Positions 1 through 9,106 of a DNA stretch of 64,000 nt are shown piece by piece. Each line of letters begins with the position of its first letter. The first letter of the stretch is position 1. The notes beneath the pieces are model-generated. The model did no database searches. It was not told the origin of the DNA and saw only the letters and a list, made by a program, of their open reading frames with translations. The position numbers and the translations under genes are program-made. The stretch is taken from the NCBI GenBank assembly GCA_016208305.1, contig JACQYI010000060.1:124001-188000 (forward strand), given 5' to 3'. This stretch comes from Oscillatoriophycideae cyanobacterium NC_groundwater_1537_Pr4_S-0.65um_50_18. Its GTDB lineage: Bacteria > Cyanobacteriota > Cyanobacteriia > Elainellales > Elainellaceae.

Positions 1-663
1 GACGGTGAACTCTCGCTCCCGGTTCAACCTGCTGCACTCGATATTGAACCAACCTGGGTTCCGGCAATTGAAAACAGAGGTGAAGGCATCTTCATCTCTT
101 TTAAGAAGGAGGCGATTGAGAACTGGCTGAAACGAGATGCAGTCCAAAAACGGGGGCGCAGCCTGTACAAAGGCTTTGACGAATGGCGCAGTCAACGCGG
201 TATTGACGCAGATAAGGTAAAGTTTCCTGGGTTGCCCTACGTCATGCTGCACTCACTATCACACCTACTCATCACTGCTGTCTCACTTGAATGCGGCTAT
301 GCTGCCAGTGCTATTCGAGAACGAATTTATACGGGAGAATCAGGCTATGGCATCCTCCTCTATACAGGCACTTCCGGGTCTGAAGGAACCCTCGGTGGTT
401 TAGTGCAAATTGGAAAACGGATCGAAGCTCACTTGATGAGTGCGTTGGAGATGAGCAAACTTTGCTCCAATGATCCAGTCTGCGCCCAGCATCAACCCAG
501 CAACCAGCAGGAGGATCGTTTCTTACATGGCGCTGCCTGTCACGGTTGCTTGCTCATTGCAGAACCATCCTGTGAGCGCCGCAATGAATTTCTCGATCGG
601 GCACTTGTCACGGATACTGTTGAGGGTTTGGGCGCAGAGTTCTTTCAAACTGGAGGGTCCTAA
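1..663 (+). CDS. drmB: DrmB, DISARM DUF1998 protein (C-terminal part)
   Basis: The frame is open from base 1, so this is the 3' part (220 residues) of a longer gene. It carries the DUF1998 C-terminal region: a His-rich segment (MLHSLSHLL), a GTSGSEGTLGGL motif, and a cysteine cluster (CSNDPVC, then CHGCLLIAEPSCE) suggesting metal binding. In DISARM anti-phage systems DrmB works with the DrmA helicase and DrmC; DrmAB is known to bind DNA with a 5' overhang. The stop overlaps the drmC start by one base (TAATG), which indicates translational coupling. The helicase and methylase genes of the system would lie outside the window. A generic DUF1998 protein is the alternative, but the adjacent DrmC makes DISARM likely. 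Confidence 0.85.
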   Translation, partial: DGELSLPVQPAALDIEPTWVPAIENRGEGIFISFKKEAIENWLKRDAVQKRGRSLYKGFDEWRSQRGIDADKVKFPGLPYVMLHSLSHLLITAVSLECGYAASAIRERIYTGESGYGILLYTGTSGSEGTLGGLVQIGKRIEAHLMSALEMSKLCSNDPVCAQHQPSNQQEDRFLHGAACHGCLLIAEPSCERRNEFLDRALVTDTVEGLGAEFFQTGGS

Positions 664-1463
664 TGTCGTCCTTCCTGAAGCTCAGCCGTCCTGCTTTAAT
701 TGGACTTGCTGCTGCGCTTAATACTGGAAGAGTCCATTCGCCTTATTCAATCCCCAATCTTGAAAGCCTTATTCCTAAAGGACTCTGCCAAGAAATTGTA
801 GAGGAACTGAATCGTCTCAGTTCACTGGGAGCCTCTCCATCCCATATTGCTTATACCCTGAATTTGCTTGCAGCGGAGCGGACAATTACTCAACAGGTGC
901 GCGATCGCGTCGAGTTAGTCTGGACGGAACAGGAAGTTGCTGGCTCTGAAAGCCGCGATACAGCCGTTGTCGTTCGTGAATTATTCAACACTGCTAAACG
1001 TAGCGTTTTGATTTCAAGCTTTGCCATTGATCGAGGAGAGAAGGCACGCAATTTGTTTGAGGGGCTAGCAAAGCGAATGGATGCTGATTCAGGATTGCGA
1101 GTCCGAATGTTTCTGAACATTCAGCGTCCTCATGGGAATGACGAATCAGAGGCGATTCTTCTGCAAAGGTTTGCAGAAACTTTCCGCAAGGAGATCTGGG
1201 TTGGAAGTCGCTTACCAGATGTATTTTACGATCCGCGATCGCTGGCACTTGGAACAGAAACAAAAGCATGTCTTCATGCCAAGTGCGTTGTGGTAGACGA
1301 GGAGCGAGTATTCATAACGTCCGCTAATTTCACTGAAGCAGCACATGAGCGAAACATCGAGGCAGGGATTCTTTTAGCAGAGCCAGCACTAGCAAAAGCA
1401 GTTTGCTTGCAGTTTGAAACCCTGGTTGCAAGATCCAAACTTAAGAGAGCTATTCGCTCTTGA
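663..1463 (+). CDS. drmC: DrmC, DISARM phospholipase D-like protein
   Basis: This 266-residue protein has a single PLD/HKD motif: H205, K207 and D212, followed by the ITSANFTEAAHERN segment with S220, N222 and E233. This is typical of DrmC, which has one HKD copy rather than two. An N-terminal helical region (about 1-90) precedes the PLD fold. In DISARM DrmC is a putative nuclease of the core set, reported as dispensable for protection in some tests. The start overlaps the drmB stop by one base. No gene follows on this strand, so drmC ends the operon here. Chemical activity is inferred from the motif only. Confidence 0.85.
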   Translation: MSSFLKLSRPALIGLAAALNTGRVHSPYSIPNLESLIPKGLCQEIVEELNRLSSLGASPSHIAYTLNLLAAERTITQQVRDRVELVWTEQEVAGSESRDTAVVVRELFNTAKRSVLISSFAIDRGEKARNLFEGLAKRMDADSGLRVRMFLNIQRPHGNDESEAILLQRFAETFRKEIWVGSRLPDVFYDPRSLALGTETKACLHAKCVVVDEERVFITSANFTEAAHERNIEAGILLAEPALAKAVCLQFETLVARSKLKRAIRS

Positions 1464-1496
1464 TGTTCCTAATCCTTCCAGAATCTAAGCAAATTT

Positions 1497-1890
1497 TCAG
1501 CTTAAGTTGTTTGCAGACGTAGCAACTTGTTGAATTACTGTTAGAAGTGTTTCCAAGTCTTTACGAATTTCTGCAAGTTGACTTACTTTGCTACTAGAAG
1601 CTGGGATCTCGCGTTCAGTTCGCTGCTGGACTTTAGAAATCTTCTCAATCTGCCCATAAATCCGAGTCTCAACTTGGCGTAGCTGTTCCTCAATTTATTG
1701 TTTTAAGTCAACCCCGGTAGATTAGAATTGACTTGTAATATTCTGACGAATATTAGACATCTTTTGTTCGTACTCACGTTCTTGATGCAGTGAGTACATA
1801 TTCATACTAACTGAAATTAAGCTCAGAGCTGAGCCTAGAAACATTGCAGCATCTCCAATACCTTTAGCAATTCCAACCGCTTGCCAAAGC
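1497..1890 (-). pseudogene. Decayed coiled-coil protein gene
   Basis: The minus strand between drmC and the protease gene reads as two protein-like segments separated by stops. The upstream piece (about 1870-1725) encodes a glycine/alanine-rich, membrane-helix-like segment (AVGIAKGIGDAAMFLGSALS), then a charged helix ending in a TAA. The downstream piece (about 1690-1497) encodes a heptad-rich helix (IEEQLRQVETRIYGQIEKIS) ending at TGA, with an in-frame TAA just before it. The composition suggests the C-terminal part of a coiled-coil or membrane-associated protein. No start, Shine-Dalgarno sequence or full-length frame is left. I do not recognise the family. The rest of the gap, about 1900-2128, shows only a 9-bp inverted repeat (1974-1982 with 2017-2025). 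Confidence 0.5.
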
Positions 1891-2128
1891 TAGAATTTAA
1901 AGCCAATCAGCTTTTCTACCGTGAACGAATAGAAAATATAGCGTAGTTTGTAAATCAATAACGCAGTCTATCAACACGGCTCTAAGAAAGCGTTCGAGTT
2001 TCTGATAACCCAAGATGAGCCGTGTCCAAGTGGTAGTGACCAGAAGTGAGCTAGAAGCCCGAAACACTTGAGAATTCTAACTGGGTAAAACTGTGTTACT
2101 TATTTGCAACTTGTGCCAAATATTTTGC

Positions 2129-3109
2129 TCATTCACAATACTGAAACCCTACAGCGTGCAGGTCTTCAAGAACTGTATTTATGTTAATACCTTCATTACG
2201 AAGAAAGGTCATAGAAGAATTGTTAGGCTCATTCAGATTACCTCCAGCATGATGTAATGCAACCACGCGCCATTCTCGATTAAACACTGGAGATCCTGAC
2301 GATCCAGGTAAAGTGTCCGTTAAGTATTGAACAACGCTACTGTCAACATAGGCAATAATATTCGCACGGTAGGCGAGTTGCTTCTCACCACCTTGCGGAT
2401 GCTGAATAATTTGTACAAATTCATCGCGAGCTATTTGAACTGGTTCTAGCTGAATAAATCCATAAGGTTCACTAGGATTTCCTTTAACTCCAACAATAGT
2501 CCAATCGTGTTCCTCTGAGGTTTCAAAACATGAATCAGGATCTAGCTGAAAGGTTTTTGGCGTAACAAGTTGACCAGTCACATTAGTCTGAACATCAAAT
2601 TCTGCCCACGATTTTTGAGCAGTAGCATAACTCCTAATAACGTGATTATTTGTCAAAATTATATTTCTAGCTATCAAAAAACCTGTTCCAAAACTACCAG
2701 GCACTCGAATGCGGGCAACAGAACGGGCGCATTTAAGTCCTCGTTCGAGAAACGATATAGGCACCAAAGTACTCTCTGTACCGATAATTTTTTCAAGGTC
2801 TTGGTTTACTGCACCTCGCCAATCGGTGACATCATTTTCGGTGCTAGCGTATTCCCCACGACTCATTCCAATCAACATCTCATCCTGTGGGTAACGCTCG
2901 ATCGCTCGTGCAAGAATCGAATCCAGTTTGAGTTGTTTTTTTGCTTCAGAAAGCACTTCGTACCATCGGGTTACAGGCGCTCCAGATAAATCAATATAAG
3001 CAGGATCAAGCCCTGCATCTTCAATTAGAGATCGCACGTCCCGCTCTGCTGGAATTAGGAAAGCAAGTTTTAGTCGCAGCGCCCGAATTGATTCTTGATT
3101 CCAATTCAT
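2129..3109 (-). CDS. EAD1-like domain fused to trypsin-like serine protease
   Basis: This protein has 326 residues from ATG 3109. That start is preferred over the upstream TTG at 3115 because a GGAG lies 8 bases before it. Residues 1-80 form a small helical domain of the effector-associated type (EAD1-like; ends ARAIERYP). A chymotrypsin-fold protease follows, with H156 in TNNHV, D202 in HDWTI and S271 in LPGSSGSPVF, so the triad looks intact. There is no signal peptide, so it should act in the cytoplasm. It is the last gene of a five-gene operon, 15 bases after the GAP1-like gene. In related predicted conflict systems, EAD adaptors tether proteases or nucleases to a sensor. Here the protease is probably the effector; that role is inferred. 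Confidence 0.8.
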   Translation of the reverse strand: MNWNQESIRALRLKLAFLIPAERDVRSLIEDAGLDPAYIDLSGAPVTRWYEVLSEAKKQLKLDSILARAIERYPQDEMLIGMSRGEYASTENDVTDWRGAVNQDLEKIIGTESTLVPISFLERGLKCARSVARIRVPGSFGTGFLIARNIILTNNHVIRSYATAQKSWAEFDVQTNVTGQLVTPKTFQLDPDSCFETSEEHDWTIVGVKGNPSEPYGFIQLEPVQIARDEFVQIIQHPQGGEKQLAYRANIIAYVDSSVVQYLTDTLPGSSGSPVFNREWRVVALHHAGGNLNEPNNSSMTFLRNEGININTVLEDLHAVGFQYCE

Positions 3110-3124
3110 TAACAATCTCCAATG

Positions 3125-5668
3125 TTACAGTTTGCGAGAAAGACGCTCAAGTTCTCTAAGCTCAGAGTGGTGTGGGTAACGCTCTCTTGCTAATTTAATC
3201 ACTCGATCAAGTGAAACTCTACCTTGCTGTATGGCAGCAATTGCTGAATACCATGCTTCAGCAACTGTGCCATTTACTTTAAGATCACCTGGTTGTCCAC
3301 CAACATCATCCCAAAATCCATCTGTATTAGGACCTTTTGAAAATAGTTCAACAAGAATCTTTCGCAAAGATGAATAGAAATCATTTTGGGCAGTTGGTTG
3401 GCGCAAAGCTATCATTGCGTGTAACCTTGTTAGCCAAGGCAAAATCTCGAGGGTATTTTCAACAAGCAGATACAATGCCATACTATGCCCTGCTCTTTGA
3501 TAGCACTCAAATGCCATCTCAGCGATCGATGTCCAGCGATTTTGCCGAATCCACTCAGCAAATTGCTTAATACGCAGATCTGAAATTTCCAAAGTATTGT
3601 GACACAATACCTGCATAACCTCTTGTGCATTCGAGATGTTACTTTTGGATGAAACTAAAAATGCTATGTAGTTAGACGTTAGCCTACCCAAATTTTGATT
3701 AAATTTCTGAGCAGCTTCAGTGAAACATCTGGGTTTGAGGAGGTTTTCGGTGAGTTCTGGTTCCGGTTGGACATTGGAGTCTTCACACCAAAGCTCGAAT
3801 ACACCTTTTGCAGTAGCTTCAAGAAATCCAATCTTTGCCTCCAAAGGTAGTACCGACCAAATTTTAGTCCGAGAACTATAGTCGATTAAATTTGCAGCAG
3901 AAGTATAACTCAGGCAGATTAATAAGTTTTTATCGATGGGATGCCCTAACAAGAGTTCGTCTAGAAGGTTTGCCATTACCTGATTGGGGTAAAGAATACC
4001 AGCAAGCGGATTTGCTCCAGCTTGGATCGCTACCAACCAGATTTTGCGCCAAGCAACATTATCTGAAGCAATTTGATTGAGAAGGGTAGGTTCTTCAAAA
4101 CAACAAGTACCCGCCTCCTGAAGCACTCGTTCATCTAGAACAGTCAGCGCGAGATCAAGAAAAACCTGCGCTCCGATGCACTTGCGAAAGGTGTTTAATG
4201 CCACATCAACCTCGCTTGAGCGCTTCAAGCAAGACTGAAGAATCTGATCATTGGGCCGGTTTACCACCACCTGTAGATAGGTCAATAGACGAGGAAAAGC
4301 GTTCGACTGCAAGTTCAAGTTTTGAGAAAACATTTCTAGCACAGTCTGTGCTTTCTCTCCATCGATTTCCGTAGGAGCAGTTTCATATAGCAAAGCATCA
4401 GCATGACTAGGAAGATGTTCTCGCAGGCGTAAGACTAACTCAGGCTGATTCAACCACCAATTCCATAGACTGCTTGCTAGAGCACTGGATAAATTCTTAA
4501 CCTGTTCTACGATCGCGCTACTTACAGCGTTCCTCCACCACACAGCAGTTCTTTCCTCAAATGCCCACTCGACGAATTCTCGATTAATGTTGTTGAAGAC
4601 TGCCAGATGACGATTAACTGAAGGATTCAATAATCTCCCAAGACGTTGCTCTGCGGCTGCAAAACTCTCTAACCTGAGATTGGCAAAATAGCGAATATCT
4701 CTAATATCAGCATTTCGTAGAATATTTTCTAAGGTTGAGATTGAGCGTTCCTTTAGTTCTGTAGCTTGTTGCAACTCAGGAGCAAGACTATTGAGGAGGA
4801 CAGCCGCTTCTACTGCCTGGCTAATTTCTCCTTGTTCGGCATCATCAAAAGCCTCTAGACAGTCATTTGCTAATTTAAGCCTATGAAACTCGCGGATAAC
4901 AGGCAGAGAACAAAGAAATTGTGGGAGTGAACGATCAGCATTACCATATTGGAGCAGAAGGAATTCTGCTCGTGAATTTGGTTCCCTCTCTAACGGTTTT
5001 AAGATTTTGGCTTGATCCCATCGTGCAGCAGTATTTCTTGGAGTTGTCACAAAATGCGGTCTAGGTTCTCCCAGATCATTTGGAGAGTAGCTTCGACCGA
5101 AACGCAAAATGCTCCGAAATACAGCAGGGAGTAACGCCCATACGCTCACAAGTACACATTCAAACTTATCTTGGCAATCCGCCCACACACCTGGTAATTG
5201 GTTCGTTAAAAGCGCATCAATCAAACCCAGCCTTATTGATAAAGGTGTAAGATTTGCAAGGTCAGCAGGTTTCCGCTCTCGTCGGGCTTCGCAGAGGTTC
5301 CTGTCTTTCCAGTAATGCCATTCACTTGGCGATGACTCGGTTGCAGGAAGACAATCGATTAGGATAGACAGATCATTGATTTTTTCAAGTTCATTGCTCG
5401 GTAACAGTAGGCAAAAACTACGAACCATTCCTCCTCTTGGAGCTGTTGGATCTAAAAAAGTTCGCATCAACACGTACCAGCAGTCATATGGAAACCCTGA
5501 AAGATAGGGTGATGGTGTTGTGCCTGGAGGTGGATCAGAAGATGGGCGATCGCTGAGCGGCGCGAGTCCACTTAGTCGATCGCGCATTTCTATAGGTAGA
5601 GATGAATCAATTAATCCGTGCCGCCGATTAATTTCGCCAAAGATTGCCCAGTCGAACAATCGGTTCAT
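3125..5668 (-). CDS. GAP1-like GTPase-associated protein
   Basis: This 847-residue protein starts at ATG 5668, which overlaps the upstream gene's stop (ATGA). That overlap is why I reject the longer frame beginning at 5689. The first 110 residues resemble the GAP1-N1 domain: a short opening strand (FDWAIFGEI), then DRPSSDPPPG, SPYLSGFP, CWYVLMRTFLDPTAPRGG and a leucine-rich helix. The remainder is almost wholly alpha-helical, possibly superhelical (GAP1-M/GAP1-C-like), with no P-loop. Proteins of this type were described only by comparative genomics, as partners of double GTPases in bacterial conflict systems. It sits between two GTPases and an EAD-protease, as expected for a scaffold linking sensor to effector. 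The family assignment is from memory of the domain pattern. Confidence 0.65.
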   Translation of the reverse strand: MNRLFDWAIFGEINRRHGLIDSSLPIEMRDRLSGLAPLSDRPSSDPPPGTTPSPYLSGFPYDCWYVLMRTFLDPTAPRGGMVRSFCLLLPSNELEKINDLSILIDCLPATESSPSEWHYWKDRNLCEARRERKPADLANLTPLSIRLGLIDALLTNQLPGVWADCQDKFECVLVSVWALLPAVFRSILRFGRSYSPNDLGEPRPHFVTTPRNTAARWDQAKILKPLEREPNSRAEFLLLQYGNADRSLPQFLCSLPVIREFHRLKLANDCLEAFDDAEQGEISQAVEAAVLLNSLAPELQQATELKERSISTLENILRNADIRDIRYFANLRLESFAAAEQRLGRLLNPSVNRHLAVFNNINREFVEWAFEERTAVWWRNAVSSAIVEQVKNLSSALASSLWNWWLNQPELVLRLREHLPSHADALLYETAPTEIDGEKAQTVLEMFSQNLNLQSNAFPRLLTYLQVVVNRPNDQILQSCLKRSSEVDVALNTFRKCIGAQVFLDLALTVLDERVLQEAGTCCFEEPTLLNQIASDNVAWRKIWLVAIQAGANPLAGILYPNQVMANLLDELLLGHPIDKNLLICLSYTSAANLIDYSSRTKIWSVLPLEAKIGFLEATAKGVFELWCEDSNVQPEPELTENLLKPRCFTEAAQKFNQNLGRLTSNYIAFLVSSKSNISNAQEVMQVLCHNTLEISDLRIKQFAEWIRQNRWTSIAEMAFECYQRAGHSMALYLLVENTLEILPWLTRLHAMIALRQPTAQNDFYSSLRKILVELFSKGPNTDGFWDDVGGQPGDLKVNGTVAEAWYSAIAAIQQGRVSLDRVIKLARERYPHHSELRELERLSRKL

Positions 5669-6531
5669 GATACCTTCTCCATCAACCATCTCAAGGGTTC
5701 AGAGAGATCAGTAGTTCTGGAACCATCAGGATTAATGACAAAACCATGTTGCTCTGGCCCCTCATCACGGAATGCTTCATTCACTTTATTTGATTCGATT
5801 ACCATTCCCAGTGATGACACTCCAAAAATAGAGAAATATTCAGCATCCCAGATTGTTGTCAAAAATTCATACAGCAAAGGTAGCTTGTTCTTAAGCACAA
5901 CAGAGGGTTTGTCTTGTTTCTGGGTATCTATTTCGTCCCAACAGGATAGAGCCACAACTAATGCAGGCAGTTTCACTCGACCGTGAATACTAATACGTTT
6001 TTCATACAACAGCATTTGCACCAATTCAATCATCCTAGCGTTTGAATTCCAGGGCTTTACGGTTTCAGTTGCATCTGATTTAATAGATTTTTTAGGAGTA
6101 GCAAGTTTTCCCTTTGGCGCTGGATGTGCGATTGCATCTGGAGAGTCATCAATCGTACTCAATCTCAAAAAGAGCATCCAGGCATCAGCCTTGGCAATCC
6201 GGTCTTGCCACGCTTCCGAGAATGATCGAGATTTAAGGATTTCACTAACTTGCTCTCCACCATAATCAGGCCAGGTTAATGAAATGTGCTGTTCATTAAG
6301 TCTTACAGGCAACACCAATTCGAGATGAGACGTACTAGGTGTATGCGCTGGAGTTAGACCTTGATTGAGTGCTGTCAAACCAGCATCAAACGGAGCGATC
6401 GTATCTGGTGTCCCATCTAAGCTAAGACTGTCATGAGCATTAGCACGAAGCCGACCTAAGAGCTGTACTCCGTAATTTGTTTTGCCAACGTTGTGCTCTC
6501 CAATTACTAAAACGCTTGCATGATTACTCAT
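5665..6531 (-). CDS. P-loop GTPase, DO-GTPase1-like
   Basis: This 288-residue protein has a clear Walker A (GEHNVGKT, residues 11-18) near the N terminus. A Walker B/switch II stretch follows (LTWPDYGGEQ, with DxxGGE), and a late SCWDE segment may serve as the base-specificity motif. A low-complexity lysine/alanine/proline linker near residues 140-160 interrupts the GTPase core. ATG overlaps by four bases both with the preceding GTPase gene and with the following GAP1-like gene, so the three are translationally coupled. It probably hydrolyses GTP as a regulatory switch. The DxxGGE variant and context resemble the first GTPase of the double-GTPase systems. Confidence 0.7.
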   Translation of the reverse strand: MSNHASVLVIGEHNVGKTNYGVQLLGRLRANAHDSLSLDGTPDTIAPFDAGLTALNQGLTPAHTPSTSHLELVLPVRLNEQHISLTWPDYGGEQVSEILKSRSFSEAWQDRIAKADAWMLFLRLSTIDDSPDAIAHPAPKGKLATPKKSIKSDATETVKPWNSNARMIELVQMLLYEKRISIHGRVKLPALVVALSCWDEIDTQKQDKPSVVLKNKLPLLYEFLTTIWDAEYFSIFGVSSLGMVIESNKVNEAFRDEGPEQHGFVINPDGSRTTDLSEPLRWLMEKVS

Positions 6532-7487
6532 TCCGATCGCCCTCTAAAACTTAGGAACGGATTCGTGTAATCAACTGGGATCTGGATTGCTCTAATTTCT
6601 TGTCCTTCTAGAGCGTGTTCAATCGACCAACTTACAGCCTCAATTACACCCAGAGATTCTGAAAAGTTAGCTGAAATTACGTTGAAGCTTCGTTTAATCT
6701 TCTTGCGATCGACATTTTGCTTGAGCACATCAATTGCCTGATTTTGCATAAACATGTCATACTTTGCCCAGACAATTCCGATAGCATGAGGTAGATACGA
6801 ATCGAACACGCGATCCAGCAATTTCAAGGATTGAAATCTTGCATTACCCCGGTGTTCAGGAGAACTCAGTTTTTCACTATCAAGGAACATCAATACTGAT
6901 TCTGCATGCTGCTCAAGCCAACGCGCACCTTCAGCTTGCGGATCGAAGCGATTAATAGCCCAAAGCTCAAACCATTCTCCAGGTGCGTCAGCAAATACTA
7001 CGTCATATAACTGATTACTTTGATCCTTCAATGCTAAATGCAATAGTCCTGGTTGACGAGATATCCCTCGCGGAGTGTGATCAGGAAAGCTGGGCGGCTC
7101 TTGTCCTGACCAGCGCATTTTACTTGCAAGGATCTCCCAGCCGCCTAGTGTGAAAGATCCGGCAAATTTGTAACCATCTAACATCTGACCGTTCAAAAGT
7201 AATAGATAGAGTGTAGCAAGAAAGCTAGTTTTACCCGCGTCAGATACGCCGACCAACGCAATCGTTACGACTCGACTTCGAGGCGAAAATTTTGCGACAT
7301 CATCCATTCCGAGGGTAAATCCCGTCCATGAAAGCAAGGACGACTGTTGCTGTGCAGATTCTATTTGGGTTTCTGGTGAATCACCTGCAACAAAAAAAGA
7401 ACATTTTTGATAATCAGGATTACCTTCATGACATCTAAGATTGTCGGTTACGTGGCACTTGGGCTTTGTGCATTTACTCATGTGCAT
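6528..7487 (-). CDS. Zinc-finger P-loop GTPase, DO-GTPase2-like
   Basis: This 319-residue protein opens with a treble-clef or zinc-ribbon-like cluster (C6, C11, C19, C29). A GTPase domain follows, with Walker A VSDAGKTS and a Walker B region VVFADAPGEW. A WAKYD segment probably takes the NKxD role. The DxPGE signature differs from the DxxGGE of its partner, so the two GTPases are not recent duplicates. The start overlaps the end of the upstream helical gene by 14 bases (an alternative ATG at 7481 is possible), and the stop overlaps the next start by four. The pairing of two distinct GTPases in one operon is diagnostic of the predicted double-GTPase conflict systems. Confidence 0.7.
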   Translation of the reverse strand: MHMSKCTKPKCHVTDNLRCHEGNPDYQKCSFFVAGDSPETQIESAQQQSSLLSWTGFTLGMDDVAKFSPRSRVVTIALVGVSDAGKTSFLATLYLLLLNGQMLDGYKFAGSFTLGGWEILASKMRWSGQEPPSFPDHTPRGISRQPGLLHLALKDQSNQLYDVVFADAPGEWFELWAINRFDPQAEGARWLEQHAESVLMFLDSEKLSSPEHRGNARFQSLKLLDRVFDSYLPHAIGIVWAKYDMFMQNQAIDVLKQNVDRKKIKRSFNVISANFSESLGVIEAVSWSIEHALEGQEIRAIQIPVDYTNPFLSFRGRSE

Positions 7488-8808
7488 GTTCCTTCACCAA
7501 CTTTTCAGCGAGCAAGTCGCGAAATAACCACATACCCAACTGTCTCGGTGTAACGGCAACATCAAATAAATCGCCAAGCATTTCTTGTGATACTGCTTGT
7601 CCCCCTAACGCTGCACGAACAGCAGCAATCAAGGGCTGAGTGCAGTTCTCCAGATTTGAGTGATGTATTTTGAATAGCTTGATCTCATTTAGTACTTCAG
7701 TTTGTTTGAAGTTGCTCAACCACTCATGTAGTTTGACAGCTTTGCGACTTTTTGCTGAACCATCGCTGGTGGCATTAAGGATTGCTTCACCCAGGATGAA
7801 CACAACACTTTCTAAACAAGGAACATCAACGATATCAAATAAATCGAGAGCCATCGCAATCACTGTTGCAGGTAATGGTAAGTCTCGATAGCTTGACCGT
7901 AATGTAGGTGAATACAAGGACTGCATCCACCAAAGCACTTTAGTCTCTATTGCTGAAGCTAAATCGAATTTCTTGGACCTATTAACATAGGTTACGATTT
8001 CTTGTAGCTTCTCTGAAATTACGGATGAACTCTCAGTCGCAAACTCAGCCAAAGTCTCCTCAATTGATTGAGCAATACTTTCCGAAGCTATATTTGAAAA
8101 CGGTTTATTCCAGTGAGGAGCATTAGTTGCTTGGTACTGATTCGTAGGCTTCCTCTTAGGAGCAGTCCCTTGTTCGTCATGAGGTCCAACCGCAGCAAAT
8201 AATCCATCCTGGAGTGCTGCTCGATTAACTTCTATATTTTCTGGAGCAGCAATTTCAACATCAAAATCTAGCTTCTCCCCAATTCCGATTGAAGGAATAT
8301 AGTAAGTACCAGCAAACTCTTCAGCTTTAATTGCTGCTGTTGTTAGCACCTTCTTAATTAAGCCGCTCTCTTTCCGATCGTATCTATAGTGTGGAACGGC
8401 ACTGGCATTGGCATGGTAAACGATCGACGCCAGTCTTCCGTCACTATCACACAATCTATTAACTGTCTCTAGCATAATCGCTTTGAGCAATGCGAGTGGT
8501 CGGTCTTGCGGATACACGTTATCAATTAATCGCCAAGACTCTTTCAATGTGTCGTAGACTGATAGAATTCCAGCTTCATTAGCGGAGGGCTTGGGTTGAA
8601 ACGCAACCAGAGAGAAATCGATCAGTGAGTGAGGATCTTCTTCGATCCTGGTAGATAGAGAGGTAACTGTCTCCCTCAGATGCTCATATCGCTGTTCATC
8701 TGCTCCAAGATCCCCAAGAAGCCCATCCTTAAGATATTGATCAATGATAGGTAATGCAGAAGGTTTCGAGGCTTGAGTCATACTAAGTTTTTGGTGAGCG
8801 TGATTCAA
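7474..8808 (-). CDS. Helical GTPase-system-associated protein (GASH-like)
   Basis: This is the first gene of the five-gene operon and encodes 444 residues, predominantly alpha-helical, with no P-loop, catalytic motif, signal peptide or membrane segment. The N-terminal region (about 30-140) contains an ALLKAIMLETVNRLCD helix. The middle (about 215-235) is a lysine/proline/glutamine linker, and the C-terminal half is helical repeats. By position it corresponds to the GTPase-associated system helical (GASH) component of double-GTPase conflict systems. That label is inferred from context more than from motifs. An internal ATG at 8781 is an alternative start. Upstream, 8809-9106 is an intergenic region shared with the divergent gene at 9107; I saw no clear promoter. 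Confidence 0.55.
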   Translation of the reverse strand: MNHAHQKLSMTQASKPSALPIIDQYLKDGLLGDLGADEQRYEHLRETVTSLSTRIEEDPHSLIDFSLVAFQPKPSANEAGILSVYDTLKESWRLIDNVYPQDRPLALLKAIMLETVNRLCDSDGRLASIVYHANASAVPHYRYDRKESGLIKKVLTTAAIKAEEFAGTYYIPSIGIGEKLDFDVEIAAPENIEVNRAALQDGLFAAVGPHDEQGTAPKRKPTNQYQATNAPHWNKPFSNIASESIAQSIEETLAEFATESSSVISEKLQEIVTYVNRSKKFDLASAIETKVLWWMQSLYSPTLRSSYRDLPLPATVIAMALDLFDIVDVPCLESVVFILGEAILNATSDGSAKSRKAVKLHEWLSNFKQTEVLNEIKLFKIHHSNLENCTQPLIAAVRAALGGQAVSQEMLGDLFDVAVTPRQLGMWLFRDLLAEKLVKEHAHE

Positions 8809-9106
8809 TATTTTGACACAGGAATTATTTATGCAAGTACATTTGCTCTATTTTAGTCGGCATCGCTGGGCTACCTAAAGGGTAATTTGACACGTAAATA
8901 GCCGTTTTTGGGAAGGTCTATCAATTTATCAATTGCCATCCCTATCACGCTATTGCGATCTGTCAATTCAAACAAAACATGTTAGTCTCATAACTTTTCC
9001 ACTTTTTTACTCTTTTCCAGGCAGTCCTCATATCACATTATGTGACAACTATTCGTGCATCAAGAAAAGTTGGGGTAACTTGGGGTAAGAGTTAAGGAGT
9101 ATTGCT

